A stretch of 64,000 nucleotides of DNA from Actinoallomurus bryophytorum (GCF_006716425.1 NZ_VFOZ01000001.1:7769237-7833236), one strand, 5' to 3'. Shown: positions 17,240-25,829, counted from the first letter of the stretch. Numbers and translations are program-made. Notes: generated from the letters alone by a model not told the origin.

Positions 17240-18306
17240 CGACGACGGCACCGGACGCCGCAGGAGGCGAGGCGGGGTTTCCTCTCGTCCTCGGCCTCGA
17301 CACCTTCGGCGATGTCACCGATGACGAGGACGGCCACCCGCTGTCCCATGCCCAGACGATCCGCGACGTCGTCGAACAGGGCGTCCTCGCCGACCAGGTC
17401 GGCGTGGACTTCATCGGCATCGGTGAACACCACACCGGCGACTTCCCGATGCCGGCGGCGGACGTGGTCCTGGCCGCGATCGCCGCTCGTACGGCCCGGA
17501 TCCGCCTCGGGTCGGCGGTCACGGTGCTGAGCTCGGACGATCCCGTACGGGTCTTCCAGCGCTACTCCACGCTCGACGCCGTCTCCGCGGGACGAGCGGA
17601 GGTCATCCTCGGACGGGGTTCGAGCATCGACTCGTTCCCGCTGTTCGGCTACGACCTCGCCGACTACGAAGATCTCTTCGAGGACAAGACGAACCTGTTC
17701 GCCGAGCTACTCAAAGACGGACCGGTGACCTGGCAGGGCAAGACCCGCCCGGCGCTGCACGACCAGGACGTCGTGCCGCACACCGAGTCGGGCCCCCTCC
17801 CGGTCTGGATCGGCGTCGGCGGCAGCCCTCAGTCGGTCGTCCGCGCCGCTCACTACGGGTTCTCGCTGATGCTCGCGATCATCGGCGGGTCCCCGGCACG
17901 CTTCGCGCCGTTCTCCCAGCTCTTCCAGCAGGCACTGAAGAAGTTCGGACGAGCCCCCCTGCCGGTCGGGGTGCACTCGCCCGGGCACGTGGCCGCGACC
18001 GACGAGAAGGCACAGGAGGAGTTCTGGCCGCACTACCTGGAGGTCTTCCGCCGCATCGGCAAGGTCCGCGGGTTCGCGATCCCGACCAAGGAGTCCTTCA
18101 CCCACGAGATCGGACCGCACGGAGCGCTCTACGTCGGATCGCCGGAGACCGTCGCCCAGAAGATCGCGGCGAACCTCACCACCCTGGGCGCGAACCGCTT
18201 CGACCTCAAGTACGGCATGGGCGGCCTCTCTCAAGCGGCACTCATGACCAACATCGAGCTCTACGGCACCCAGGTCATCCCCCGCGTCCGCGAGCTTCTC
18301 GCCTAG
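17236..18306 (+). CDS. LLM-class flavin-dependent oxidoreductase (356 aa)
   Basis: A luciferase-like TIM-barrel monooxygenase. FPLVLGLDTFGDV opens the barrel; VDFIGIGEHHTGDFPMPAA, ARIRLGSAVTVLSSDDPVR and SAGRAEVILGRGSS are the conserved flavin-binding and barrel segments. PLPVWIGVGGSPQSVVRAA and ALYVGSPETVAQKI follow near the C-terminus. Length is normal for the family, which uses FMN or F420 to oxidise small organic substrates. Its start overlaps the stop of the F420-reductase-like gene (ATGA), so the two form one operon. A strong hairpin begins at its stop codon. The substrate is unknown; an oxidative detoxification or degradation role is a guess from the repressor-type promoter. Confidence 0.88.
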   Translation: MTTTAPDAAGGEAGFPLVLGLDTFGDVTDDEDGHPLSHAQTIRDVVEQGVLADQVGVDFIGIGEHHTGDFPMPAADVVLAAIAARTARIRLGSAVTVLSSDDPVRVFQRYSTLDAVSAGRAEVILGRGSSIDSFPLFGYDLADYEDLFEDKTNLFAELLKDGPVTWQGKTRPALHDQDVVPHTESGPLPVWIGVGGSPQSVVRAAHYGFSLMLAIIGGSPARFAPFSQLFQQALKKFGRAPLPVGVHSPGHVAATDEKAQEEFWPHYLEVFRRIGKVRGFAIPTKESFTHEIGPHGALYVGSPETVAQKIAANLTTLGANRFDLKYGMGGLSQAALMTNIELYGTQVIPRVRELLA

Positions 18307-18333
18307 CCGGCCTGTGCCGCGGCACAGGCCGGC
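18306..18333. terminator. Bidirectional terminator hairpin
   Basis: A 28-bp perfect palindrome: GCCGGCCTGTGCCG followed directly by its reverse complement CGGCACAGGCCGGC. It starts on the last base of the LLM oxidoreductase stop codon and lies 13 bp from the end of the convergent DUF1996 gene. It can therefore serve both. No U-tract, as is common in actinomycetes. Confidence 0.8.
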
Positions 18334-18345
18334 CAGGCAGGCCGA

Positions 18346-19386
18346 TCAGGGGAGTTCGTAGTTCTCGTTGAGAGCCGCGCCCGCCTCGGGATGGGTTTCG
18401 TCATAGCCTCGTGCGTCGCACTGCAGGCCGCCGACGACGCAGTGGTTCACCAGCGCCTGGAGTGTGGCGGGGTCCCACGCGTTGAAGAAGTCGTAGTGGA
18501 ACGAGTAGCCGCGCCCGCTCGACAGGCGCACCTGCGACATGTCACCGCTGACCGGGAACGCCATCTTGAACTCGATCATCGGCAGGGCGACCGGGTGGTC
18601 GTCGGGGCAGATGCCGTTCACCGGGTAGGCCATGTGGCTCTTGTGGTCGGGCACGTCCAGGTACCGGCCGTCCCAGCAGCTCGGCGCCTGGTAGCGGACG
18701 TTGAGCTGGGTTCCCGCCGGGCAGGTGGGCGGGAAGTCGGCGTTCTTGTAGCTGTTCCCGCACTCCCACCCCTCCACCGTGCCGGGGTTGTGCATGAACT
18801 GGTCGGCGGTGGTCGTCGGGCTGCCGACCACGAACCTCAGCCCCTTGGGGAAGGGCCGGACGCTCGTGTAGTCCAGCACGCCGGTCTTGTAGTAGATGAC
18901 CTGCGGGAAGTTCGGCATGACGAGGTTGCTGCCGTTGTACATCGTCGGCATCCAGTACCCGGACTTGTCGCCGGGCGCCCGGCACGTGGTGCCGCCGGCG
19001 AACAGGGAGGCGGTCGTGCTGGAGGCGTTGGTGGTCGTGTTGCCCATGAACGTGTGGTCGTGTGAGGCCCCGGGCTGATCCGCGTACACGATCGGGTCGT
19101 CCGGCCGGTGATGGTCGGCCGAGCAGTTCGCCTGGAACTCGTGGAAGTAGCGGTGGGGCGGGTCGCCGTGGGAGGGCACGACGCCGGTGACCGGCGGCAC
19201 GGCGGGGATGTAACCGTCGCCGTCCGGGTCGTCGCCGGACGGTACGGGTGCCGCGGCGGCATGGTGACCGGCGTGCGCCGCCACCGGAAGGGTCTTGGCG
19301 GAGCCGATCGGCAGCAACCCCATCGCGACGGGGGTCAGGGCGGTGGCGAGCAGGCCGCCGAACAGAATCGTGGACTTACCTAACAT
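18346..19386 (-). CDS. Secreted DUF1996 domain protein (346 aa)
   Basis: I choose the ATG at 19386 (MLGKSTILFGGLL) because GGAGG precedes it; a GTG 12 bp upstream would include that site. The N-terminus is a signal peptide ending near residue 30 (AKTLPVAAHA). The mature protein has the DUF1996 pattern: FHEFQANCSADHHRPDDPIV, HDHTFMGNTTTNASST, RYQAPSCWDGRYLD and HMAYPVNGICPDDHP. DUF1996 occurs in secreted bacterial and fungal proteins, often next to carbohydrate-active enzymes. One LacI-type operator lies 95 bp upstream, and the divergent gene is a secreted glycosidase with its own copy. It is therefore likely part of a sugar-responsive extracellular set. Molecular activity is unknown. Confidence 0.87.
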   Translation of the reverse strand: MLGKSTILFGGLLATALTPVAMGLLPIGSAKTLPVAAHAGHHAAAAPVPSGDDPDGDGYIPAVPPVTGVVPSHGDPPHRYFHEFQANCSADHHRPDDPIVYADQPGASHDHTFMGNTTTNASSTTASLFAGGTTCRAPGDKSGYWMPTMYNGSNLVMPNFPQVIYYKTGVLDYTSVRPFPKGLRFVVGSPTTTADQFMHNPGTVEGWECGNSYKNADFPPTCPAGTQLNVRYQAPSCWDGRYLDVPDHKSHMAYPVNGICPDDHPVALPMIEFKMAFPVSGDMSQVRLSSGRGYSFHYDFFNAWDPATLQALVNHCVVGGLQCDARGYDETHPEAGAALNENYELP

Positions 19387-19480
19387 GCGGACCTCCACGG
19401 TGCCGTGGGGGAGGGGCCACGGCTCCTGGTCTCGGTCGAAGGCGGGTGGCGGGGGAGTCCGGCCTGAGGCACCGGAGGGT

Positions 19481-19494
19481 GGAGAGCGCTCTCC
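19481..19494. promoter_or_regulatory. LacI-type operator, copy 1
   Basis: GGAGAGCGCTCTCC, a perfect 14-bp palindrome with the central CG typical of LacI-family operators in actinomycetes. It lies 95 bp upstream of the DUF1996 start. An identical copy is at 19670-19683, and a LacI gene is at 21497-22558. The 344-bp divergent region holds no gene. Confidence 0.8.
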
Positions 19495-19669
19495 GAGGTG
19501 GCCTGAGTGTGACGCGGCTCATGACACACTGTCAAGGCCCGGTATTCGCGACGTCGCGGTGTGCCGGTAGGAAGAGACGGCGCGATTCCGGCGTGAGTCC
19601 CCGCATTTTCCGTACGGGTTTCCTGACCGCCCCTTGACAGCCTCACGCGCGCCAGGCACTGTCAGGGCC

Positions 19670-19683
19670 GGAGAGCGCTCTCC
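19670..19683. promoter_or_regulatory. LacI-type operator, copy 2
   Basis: GGAGAGCGCTCTCC, identical to the copy at 19481-19494, placed 47 bp upstream of the glycosidase ATG, where binding would block its promoter. Centre-to-centre distance between the copies is 189 bp, so looping between them is possible. Confidence 0.8.
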
Positions 19684-19730
19684 TCGTCTTCCTCATCGCC
19701 CCGGATGAGCCCCGCATCGAGGAGAGATCC

Positions 19731-21473
19731 ATGCACCCTGCCCGCAGCCCCGGCAGACCCCGTCCGCGCTTCGCCGCCCTCGTCGCACTGATGGTGGCGG
19801 CTTTCGTGACCGTGCCCCTCGCGTCACCGGCGACGGCCGCGGGCAGCGTGGTCAAGGTGACCGGTTCCCAGGGGAACTGGCAGTTGCAGGTCAACGGCGC
19901 GCCGTACGTCATCAAGGGCGTCACCTGGGGACCGGCCATCTCCGACGCCGAGAGGTACATGCCGGACCTGGCGTCCATGGGCGTCAACACCATCCGCACA
20001 TGGGGTACGGACGGCACGTCCAAACCGCTGCTGGACTCGGCCGCGGCGCACGGAGTGAAGGTCATCGCCGGCTTCTGGCTGCAGCCCGGTGGTGGGCCGG
20101 GCAGCGGCGGCTGCGTCGACTACGTCACCGACTCCGGCTACAAGACGAACATGCTCAACGAGATCGGCAACTGGGTGACCACCTACCGGGACAACCCGGG
20201 CGTGCTGATGTGGAACGTCGGCAACGAGTCGGTGCTCGGCATGCAGAACTGCTTCTCCGGCACCGCGCTGGAGAACGAGCGCAAGGCGTACACGAGCTTC
20301 GTCAACGACGTCGCCGTCAAGATCCACGGCATCGACCCGAACCATCCCGTCACCTCGACCGACGCGTGGACGGGTGCCTGGCCGTACTACAAGGCGAACG
20401 CCCCCGCCCTCGACCTGTACGCGGTGAACTCCTACAACGGCGTCTGCGCCGTGAGGCAGACCTGGATCGACGGCGGCTACACCAAGCCGTACATCATCAC
20501 CGAGACCGGCCCGCCCGGCGAGTGGGAGGTGGCGAACGACGCGAACGGCGTCCCGGCCGAGCCGACGGACCAGGCCAAGGCCGCCGGGTACACCAACGCG
20601 TGGAACTGCGTCACCGGTCACCACGGCGTCGCGCTCGGCGCCACGATGTTCCACTACGGCACCGAGCAGGACTTCGGCGGCGTCTGGTTCAACCTGATCC
20701 CCGGCGGTCTGAAGCGGCTGTCCTACTACACGGTCCGGCAGGCGTACGGCGGGTCGGCCCTGGCGAACACCCCGCCGGTGATCTCGAACATGGCCGTCGG
20801 CAACGCGTCGAGCGTCGCGGCGGGACAGCCGTTCGACGTCACCGCCTCCGTACAGGACCCGCAGAACGACCCGATCAGCTACACGATCAAGGTCAGCGGC
20901 AAGTACGCGACGGGCGACGCGACGCTGAACGACGCGGCGTTCACCCAGACCGGCAACGGGACGTTCCGCGTCACCGCGCCGCAGCAGCTGGGCGTCTGGA
21001 AGGTCTACATCTTCGCCCAGGACGGCAAGGGCAACGTCGGCATCGAGACGAAGTCGTTCCGCGTCGTGCCGCCTCCGGTGGGCGGTACCAACCTCGCTCG
21101 CGGCCGGCCGGCCACGGCGTCGTCGTACCAGCCGTACCAGAACCTCGTGCCCGGCAACGCGACCGACGGCGACCTGACCACCCGCTGGGCCAGCGACTGG
21201 AGCGACCCCCAGTGGATCCAGGTCGACCTCGGCTCGGTGCGCTCGTTCGGCCACGTCCAGCTGGTCTGGGAGAGCGCCTACGCCAAGGCGTACACGATCC
21301 AGACCTCCGACAACGGGACCGACTGGAGGACGGCCTACTCGACCACGACCGGTGACGGCGGCGTGGACGACCTGGCGGTCGGCGGCTCGGGCCGGTACGT
21401 ACGCGTGAACGGCACGCAACGCGGCACGGGCTACGGCTACTCGCTGTACGAGCTGGGCGTGTACGGAAGCTGA
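19731..21473 (+). CDS. Secreted glycoside hydrolase with C-terminal F5/8-type (CBM32-like) domain (580 aa)
   Basis: The ATG at 19731 follows GAGGAGAG. A signal peptide (Arg-rich start, hydrophobic core, cleavage near residue 36 at ATAA) directs secretion. Residues about 40-350 form a clan-A TIM-barrel glycosidase. The likely acid/base is Glu166 in WNVGNES and the nucleophile Glu258 in IITETGPPG. A beta-sandwich linker (about 355-445, VISNMAVGNASSVAAGQPFD) is followed by a discoidin/F5-8-type carbohydrate-binding domain (about 450-580, ARGRPATASSY, ATDGDLTTRWASDWSDPQWI). The enzyme resembles GH2/GH5-type beta-glycanases, but the exact family and substrate are uncertain. It is paired with a LacI operator and a nearby LacI gene, so it is expected to be induced by a polysaccharide breakdown product. 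Confidence 0.87.
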   Translation: MHPARSPGRPRPRFAALVALMVAAFVTVPLASPATAAGSVVKVTGSQGNWQLQVNGAPYVIKGVTWGPAISDAERYMPDLASMGVNTIRTWGTDGTSKPLLDSAAAHGVKVIAGFWLQPGGGPGSGGCVDYVTDSGYKTNMLNEIGNWVTTYRDNPGVLMWNVGNESVLGMQNCFSGTALENERKAYTSFVNDVAVKIHGIDPNHPVTSTDAWTGAWPYYKANAPALDLYAVNSYNGVCAVRQTWIDGGYTKPYIITETGPPGEWEVANDANGVPAEPTDQAKAAGYTNAWNCVTGHHGVALGATMFHYGTEQDFGGVWFNLIPGGLKRLSYYTVRQAYGGSALANTPPVISNMAVGNASSVAAGQPFDVTASVQDPQNDPISYTIKVSGKYATGDATLNDAAFTQTGNGTFRVTAPQQLGVWKVYIFAQDGKGNVGIETKSFRVVPPPVGGTNLARGRPATASSYQPYQNLVPGNATDGDLTTRWASDWSDPQWIQVDLGSVRSFGHVQLVWESAYAKAYTIQTSDNGTDWRTAYSTTTGDGGVDDLAVGGSGRYVRVNGTQRGTGYGYSLYELGVYGS

Positions 21474-21496
21474 GTCCCTGTCCCCTCGTCGCAGGC

Positions 21497-22558
21497 TCAG
21501 GCGGACTGCCGTACGACGAGGGTCGGCTCGAACACCACCGAGGTCACCCGCCGGTCCGGCTGGTCGAGCGCGGTGAGCAGGAGGCTGGCCATCTCGGCCG
21601 CCATGTTCTCGACCGGCTGGCGGATCGTCGTCAGCTGCGGGCGGCAGGACAGCGCGGCGCTGCTGTCGTCGAAACCGATCACGGCCACGTCGTCCGGGAC
21701 GCGGTGCCCGCTCTCGCGCAGCACCAGGACCGCGCCCTGGGCCATGAGGTCGTTGGCCGCGAACACGCCGTCGATGTCGGGGTGCTCGACGAGGAGACGC
21801 TCCATCGCCCGCGATCCGCTGCCGATGGTGAAGTTGCCCTCGACCACCGGGACGTACGGGCGGCCGTGCCGGGCCATGGCGCTCTGGAACCCCGACAGAC
21901 GGTCCTGGCTGGCGGGCACGTCCAGCGGGCCGGCGATGGTCGCGACCCGCTCGCAGCCGCGTGCCACGAGGTGGTCGGCCGCGAGCTTGCCGCCGTCCTG
22001 GTGTGCGCAGTCGACGTAGCTGATCGGCAGCGGCCGGGCGGGCCGGGCGAACAGGACCGCGGGCTGGTCCGCCTCGGTGAGCATCCGGGGCAGCGGGTCC
22101 TCGCCGTGCGTGGAGACGAGGAGGGCGCCGTCGGCGTTGCCCTGGCGGAGGAACGCGAGGACCTGCGAACGGGCCTCGCCGGTGTCGGCGAGCATCAGGA
22201 CCGGATGGATGCCGCGCGGGCGCAGGTAGTCGACGATGCCGCCGACCACCCGGCCGAAGAACGGGTCGCCGAAGATGTGGCGGGTGGAGAAGCCGTCCTC
22301 GCCGATCTCGTCCTCTTCGCCCGCTCCGGAGACGACGAGGGCGACCGACCCGACGCGCCGCGTGACGAGTGAGCGCGCGGCGTTGTTGGGCACGTAACCC
22401 GTGACGGCCACCGCCCGGCGTACCGTCTCCTGGATCTCCGGATCGACGTTGCGAACGCCGTTGACCACGCGGGACACGGTCGCCCGCGAGACCCCCGCGA
22501 CCCGGGCCACGTCCTCGAGCGTCGGAGATGCCGACCCCCGGACGGGCTCTTCGCTCAT
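21497..22558 (-). CDS. LacI-family transcriptional regulator (353 aa)
   Basis: The N-terminal helix-turn-helix LEDVARVAGVSRATVSRVVN and hinge YVPNNAARSLVTRR are classic LacI. The periplasmic-binding-like sensor domain follows, with DGALLVSTHGEDPLPRML, GVFAANDLMAQGAVLVL and AVIGFDDSSAALSCRPQL. Length is standard. It converges with the glycosidase gene (23 bp apart). The two GGAGAGCGCTCTCC palindromes at 19481 and 19670 are typical of this family, so it most likely represses the DUF1996 and glycosidase genes and is released by an oligosaccharide. No copy of the site was seen upstream of its own start. Confidence 0.92.
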   Translation of the reverse strand: MSEEPVRGSASPTLEDVARVAGVSRATVSRVVNGVRNVDPEIQETVRRAVAVTGYVPNNAARSLVTRRVGSVALVVSGAGEEDEIGEDGFSTRHIFGDPFFGRVVGGIVDYLRPRGIHPVLMLADTGEARSQVLAFLRQGNADGALLVSTHGEDPLPRMLTEADQPAVLFARPARPLPISYVDCAHQDGGKLAADHLVARGCERVATIAGPLDVPASQDRLSGFQSAMARHGRPYVPVVEGNFTIGSGSRAMERLLVEHPDIDGVFAANDLMAQGAVLVLRESGHRVPDDVAVIGFDDSSAALSCRPQLTTIRQPVENMAAEMASLLLTALDQPDRRVTSVVFEPTLVVRQSA

Positions 22559-22631
22559 GCCGGTCTTTATAGCACGGGGAAAAGTGCTCGCCAGGGGGAG
22601 AATACGGACGCCGGCGCGATCACCATCGTGC

Positions 22632-23132
22632 CTAGCCGGCCGTGGCGTGTCGTGTCACGACCGCGGCGTAGTTCTGCAGGGTCTCGCCTGGGCCCGGGCG
22701 GTCGAGCGCGGACCGGATGTGCCCGGCGATCTCGCCATGGCGGTACAGCTGCGTGTTGGTCACCACGACCTCGGTGGCGTTCGCGCCGGTCGCGACGAAG
22801 TCGACCTCGATGCGGCTCGCCTGCTCGTCATCGAACACGGGCCGCCAGTTCGGGCCGATACGCCAGGTCACCACCAGCCGGCCCGGCGGGGCCCAGTCGA
22901 GGACCGTGCCCCGGGTCACCTCCGCCCCGTCGGCTCCGCGTTCGTAGAAGCGGCCCCCCGCCCTGGGCTCCATGGTGACGGACTGCGGGACGGTGATGAA
23001 CGTGTGCCCGTTCGGCAGCCATTCGGCCGGTCGCTCGGTGAAGATCCTGAACGCCTGCTCGGCGGACACGGGAACGGTGATGGATCTGCGCACGTCGGGC
23101 ACGTCCGCCCGGGTCGTCTCCTGCTCGGACAT
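22632..23132 (-). CDS. SRPBCC (AHSA1-type) family protein (166 aa)
   Basis: It starts at ATG 23132 after an AAGGAAGGA site. The sequence follows the START-like fold: RRSITVPVSAEQAFRIFTER at the N-terminus, AGGRFYERGADGAEVTRGTVLDW in the middle and RLVVTWRIGPNW leading to the C-terminal helix. Such small proteins bind hydrophobic ligands and are often regulated by a neighbouring MarR or ArsR protein. It is divergent from the MarR gene at 23198, with 65 bp between the starts and a probable operator inside. The ligand is unknown. Confidence 0.87.
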   Translation of the reverse strand: MSEQETTRADVPDVRRSITVPVSAEQAFRIFTERPAEWLPNGHTFITVPQSVTMEPRAGGRFYERGADGAEVTRGTVLDWAPPGRLVVTWRIGPNWRPVFDDEQASRIEVDFVATGANATEVVVTNTQLYRHGEIAGHIRSALDRPGPGETLQNYAAVVTRHATAG

Positions 23133-23168
23133 GAACGTCCTTCCTTCGATGTATCATAAAGTTCACTG

Positions 23169-23185
23169 AATCGGATATTACGATT
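23169..23185. promoter_or_regulatory. Probable MarR operator between divergent genes
   Basis: The inverted repeat AATCG-GATATTA-CGATT lies between the SRPBCC gene and the MarR gene, 13 bp before the MarR ATG. It is AT-rich in an otherwise GC-rich region. A site here could let the MarR protein control both genes. Confidence 0.5.
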
Positions 23186-23197
23186 GGTCGAGATATT

Positions 23198-23668
23198 ATG
23201 GCAAGCGGAGATCCTCGTGCGGCTCTGGAGGAGGCGGTCCGGCACGGCCTGCGGGCACTCATGACCCGGGCCGTCGTGTTCAACCACGAGGTCGCCGAGC
23301 GCACCGGCCTCAACCTCACCGACCTGCAGTGCCTGGGACTGCTCCAGCTGCAGGGGCCGATGAGCGCCGGGGCGCTCGCTCGCGGGACGGGACTGACGAC
23401 CAGCGCCATCACCGCCGCCATCGACCGGCTCGAACGCAGCGGCTACGCCGCACGCGAGCACGACGCCACCGACCGGCGGCGGGTCATCGTCAAGCTCGAC
23501 GAGAAGCAGCTCGAAGACAAGCTCCTGCCGCTGTACGCGTCAGAGGCGGCCGGCCGGAAGGACGTCCTCGCCCGCTTCGGCGACGAGGAACTGGCCACGG
23601 TCCGTGAGTTCCTGCGGGCTCTCGAAGAGGCAAGCGCCACCCGGGCTCAGCCGGACGCGCCGGGCTGA
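23198..23668 (+). CDS. MarR-family transcriptional regulator (156 aa)
   Basis: A winged-helix regulator with the recognition region MSAGALARGTGLTTSAITAA, followed by the wing GYAAREHDATDRRRVIVKL. N- and C-terminal helices give the usual dimer, and the length is normal. It is divergent from the SRPBCC gene and probably controls it through the inverted repeat at 23169-23185. The effector is not predictable. No strong ribosome site precedes the ATG; the AT-rich promoter sits very close, so a short or absent leader is possible. Confidence 0.9.
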   Translation: MASGDPRAALEEAVRHGLRALMTRAVVFNHEVAERTGLNLTDLQCLGLLQLQGPMSAGALARGTGLTTSAITAAIDRLERSGYAAREHDATDRRRVIVKLDEKQLEDKLLPLYASEAAGRKDVLARFGDEELATVREFLRALEEASATRAQPDAPG

Positions 23669-23724
23669 CGGCCCGCTATGGCCCGCGGACTCCCTCGACG
23701 CCAAGCTCGAGATCGACAGGTCAC

Positions 23725-24417
23725 TCAGGAGGTGGCCGTCGCGTTCGCGGGCAGGCGGCGGCGTGGCAGGCGGTACGCGGTGAAGATGATCCAGGCCAGC
23801 GAGGGGAACCGCACGACGGGGAGCAGCGGCGAAAGGGCCGGCAGCGCGACCGTCAACGTGGCGATGAACGCGAGTGCCGCGAGCACGAGCCCCGACAGGG
23901 CGAGCCAGCGGGGGAGCAGGCCTGCCAGGAGCCCGGGGACGGCGACGCCGGCGATCAGCAGCCCGCTCGGGACGACGAAGCCGGGACCACCGGTGATGAA
24001 GGCGAGGTCGTGCATCAGCCGGATGAGCTCGACGTGGCCGAGCAGCTCCGGCCGGGTGAGCGTCCAGGTGAACAGCGCGGAGAGCGCCATCGCCGCCGAG
24101 GCCAGCACGCCACCGGCGAGCGCGATGGCCGTACCGGCGGCCCGGACGCCGAGCTGGTTCAGCCGGACCGAGGCGGTCGCCGTGTAGATCACGAGCGGCG
24201 GCGCCGCGGCGAACTGCAACAGTGCCATCAGGAGGACGGGAACGCGGTTGTCGCGGAAGTAGTCCACGATCGCCGCCTGGCCCGAGAACGGTGACGGGTA
24301 GACCGCCCCGCCGGAGAGGGCGATCGGCAGGACGAGTGAGGCGAGGAAGAGCGCCACGGTGGTGATCGCGACGGGTGGCAGCGGGGGTCCGGCCTGGGGG
24401 AGTCTGCGGGCGGTCAC
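23725..24417 (-). CDS. Polytopic membrane protein, DUF4386-like (230 aa)
   Basis: It starts at GTG 24417, overlapping the SDR stop (GTGA). It has about six hydrophobic segments (for example VALFLASLVLPIALSGG, VLLMALLQFAAAPPLVIY, LAGGVLASAAMALSALF, GLLIAGVAVPGLLAGLL, LSGLVLAALAFIATLTVAL). The order and the loop with HVELIRLMHDLAFITGG resemble DUF4386-type proteins, which have no known function. It is co-transcribed with the SDR gene and lies under the same divergent MarR control region. Ends RLPRRRLPANATATS. Confidence 0.75.
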   Translation of the reverse strand: MTARRLPQAGPPLPPVAITTVALFLASLVLPIALSGGAVYPSPFSGQAAIVDYFRDNRVPVLLMALLQFAAAPPLVIYTATASVRLNQLGVRAAGTAIALAGGVLASAAMALSALFTWTLTRPELLGHVELIRLMHDLAFITGGPGFVVPSGLLIAGVAVPGLLAGLLPRWLALSGLVLAALAFIATLTVALPALSPLLPVVRFPSLAWIIFTAYRLPRRRLPANATATS

Positions 24418-25187
24418 AGTGTCATTCCTCCGGTGATGTCGAGGGTGGTGCCGGTGATCCAGGACGAGGCGTCGGAGGCGAGGAACGCGACCGCCTCGGC
24501 GATGTCCACCGGGCGGCCGATGCGGCCGAGCGGTACGTGCGCGGCCACGGCGTCGAAGCGGTCGGTGGGCATCCGGTGGCGAAGCTTGGCCGTGTCCACG
24601 ATGGCGGGCGCGACGCAGTTGACCCGGATGCCGGCGGTCGCGTACTCCTTCGCCAGGTGCTCGGTGAACATGACGACGCCGGCCTTCGCGGCGGCGTAGG
24701 CGGCGTTCGCGCCGGACGGCCGGCGGCCCGCGCTGGAGGAGACGGTCACGACGCGGCCGCCTCCGTGCTCCAGCATTCCGGGCAGCACGGCGTGCACGGT
24801 CAGGAAGACGGAGGTCAGATCGGTCTCGATCACGCTGCGCCAGCGCTCGGGGGTGAGCGCGGCGGTGGGCGCCGGCAGCCCGTCACCGCCCGCGAGCGTG
24901 ACGAGCACGTCGACCGGCCCCAGGGTGGACGCGACGTCGGTCACGACCGCGTCCAGGTGTTCCGCGTCGCGGACGTCGCCGACGTGGGCGACCCCGGTGC
25001 CGCCCGCCTTCCGGATGTCGGCGACGACCTTCTCGAGCGCGCTCCCGGTACGGCCGTGGACGGCCACGGCGGCTCCGCGCGCCGCGAGTACGCGGCTCAC
25101 CTCGGCGCCGATCGAACCCGAGGCCCCGGTCACGAGCGCGACGTGTCCTCGCAGGGGGAGATTGATTCCGTTCACAAAATGATTCAT
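24414..25187 (-). CDS. SDR-family NAD(P)-dependent oxidoreductase (257 aa)
   Basis: A classical short-chain dehydrogenase: TGASGSIGAEVSRVLAARGA is the cofactor site, VLVTLAGG replaces the NNAG strand, SSSAGRRP supplies the catalytic Ser, and YAAAKAG the Tyr/Lys pair. It ends DASSWITGTTLDITGGMTL, typical of FabG-like members. The sequence after TG at the cofactor site favours NADP(H). It is divergent from the MarR gene at 25224, and a repeat between them suggests MarR control. It is coupled to the membrane protein downstream. The substrate is unknown. Confidence 0.9.
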   Translation of the reverse strand: MNHFVNGINLPLRGHVALVTGASGSIGAEVSRVLAARGAAVAVHGRTGSALEKVVADIRKAGGTGVAHVGDVRDAEHLDAVVTDVASTLGPVDVLVTLAGGDGLPAPTAALTPERWRSVIETDLTSVFLTVHAVLPGMLEHGGGRVVTVSSSAGRRPSGANAAYAAAKAGVVMFTEHLAKEYATAGIRVNCVAPAIVDTAKLRHRMPTDRFDAVAAHVPLGRIGRPVDIAEAVAFLASDASSWITGTTLDITGGMTL

Positions 25188-25215
25188 AGCACAGAATGAT
25201 TGACCCTGCTAGGCT
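25178..25215 (+). promoter_or_regulatory. Divergent promoter/operator for SDR and MarR genes
   Basis: AATGATT is repeated at 25178-25184 and 25195-25201, and ATTC/GAAT (25182-25185, 25194-25197) form an inverted pair. TAGGCT at 25210-25215 fits an actinobacterial -10 and lies 8 bp before the GTG at 25224, so the MarR mRNA is probably leaderless. The repeats overlap the SDR start region. Confidence 0.55.
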
Positions 25216-25223
25216 ATCCCCTT

Positions 25224-25742
25224 GTGGATGATGTTACGGAGCCCGGCACTCATCGCGGGCCCTCGGGCCGCGTCGGCTTTCTCCTGTCGCAGGTCGGCGC
25301 CCTCGCGTCGGAGCGGTTCGCCGGGCGCCTCACCGCTCTCGGCGTCCAACCCGGCGACGTCGGCATTCTGCGCCTGATCACCGTCGAGGAGGGGCTGAGC
25401 CAGCAGGCGCTGGCGGCCAGGCTCGGGGTCGGGCCCAGCCGGGTGGTCGCCCTGATCGACGAGCTGGAGAAGAAGGGCCTCGTCACGCGTGAGCGCAGCA
25501 CGAAGGACCGCCGCATTCACGAACTCCGGCTCACGGACGCCGGCGAGGGCGTCATGGCGCGGATGCGGGAGATCGGCTCCGCGCACGAGGAAGAGGTGGT
25601 GCACGCGCTCAGCGCGAGCGAGCGCCGCACGCTCGGGACGCTACTCGCCAAGGTCGCGGCGAGCCACCGGCTCACGCCGGACGTGCACCCCGGCTACCGC
25701 GGTGCCCGCACCGGCCCCCCTGAGCGGTCCGCCGGCGCCTGA
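25224..25742 (+). CDS. MarR-family transcriptional regulator (172 aa)
   Basis: I choose GTG 25224 (VDDVTEPGTHRGPSG) rather than the TTG at 25200, because a -10 hexamer at 25210-25215 would place the transcript start at or next to it; no ribosome site is visible for either. The winged helix is clear: LSQQALAARLGVGPSRVVAL with the wing GLVTRERSTKDRRIHELRL. The dimer helices flank it. It is divergent from the SDR/membrane protein operon and is probably its repressor. A second, different MarR gene lies only 2 kb away at 23198. The effector is unknown. Confidence 0.88.
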   Translation: MDDVTEPGTHRGPSGRVGFLLSQVGALASERFAGRLTALGVQPGDVGILRLITVEEGLSQQALAARLGVGPSRVVALIDELEKKGLVTRERSTKDRRIHELRLTDAGEGVMARMREIGSAHEEEVVHALSASERRTLGTLLAKVAASHRLTPDVHPGYRGARTGPPERSAGA

Positions 25743-25779
25743 CCCCGCCGGGCCGGGGTCACCGAGCCCGGCGGGGTCA
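25740..25779. terminator. Bidirectional terminator hairpin
   Basis: TGACCCCGCCGGGC (25740-25753) pairs perfectly with GCCCGGCGGGGTCA (25766-25779), a 14-bp stem with a 12-nt loop. It starts in the MarR stop codon and serves the convergent hydrolase gene ending at 25830 as well. Confidence 0.78.
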
Positions 25780-25829
25780 CTGAGCCGGGCGTGCCCGCCC
25801 CCGCGTGGCACGCAACCTCAGGCGAATCG

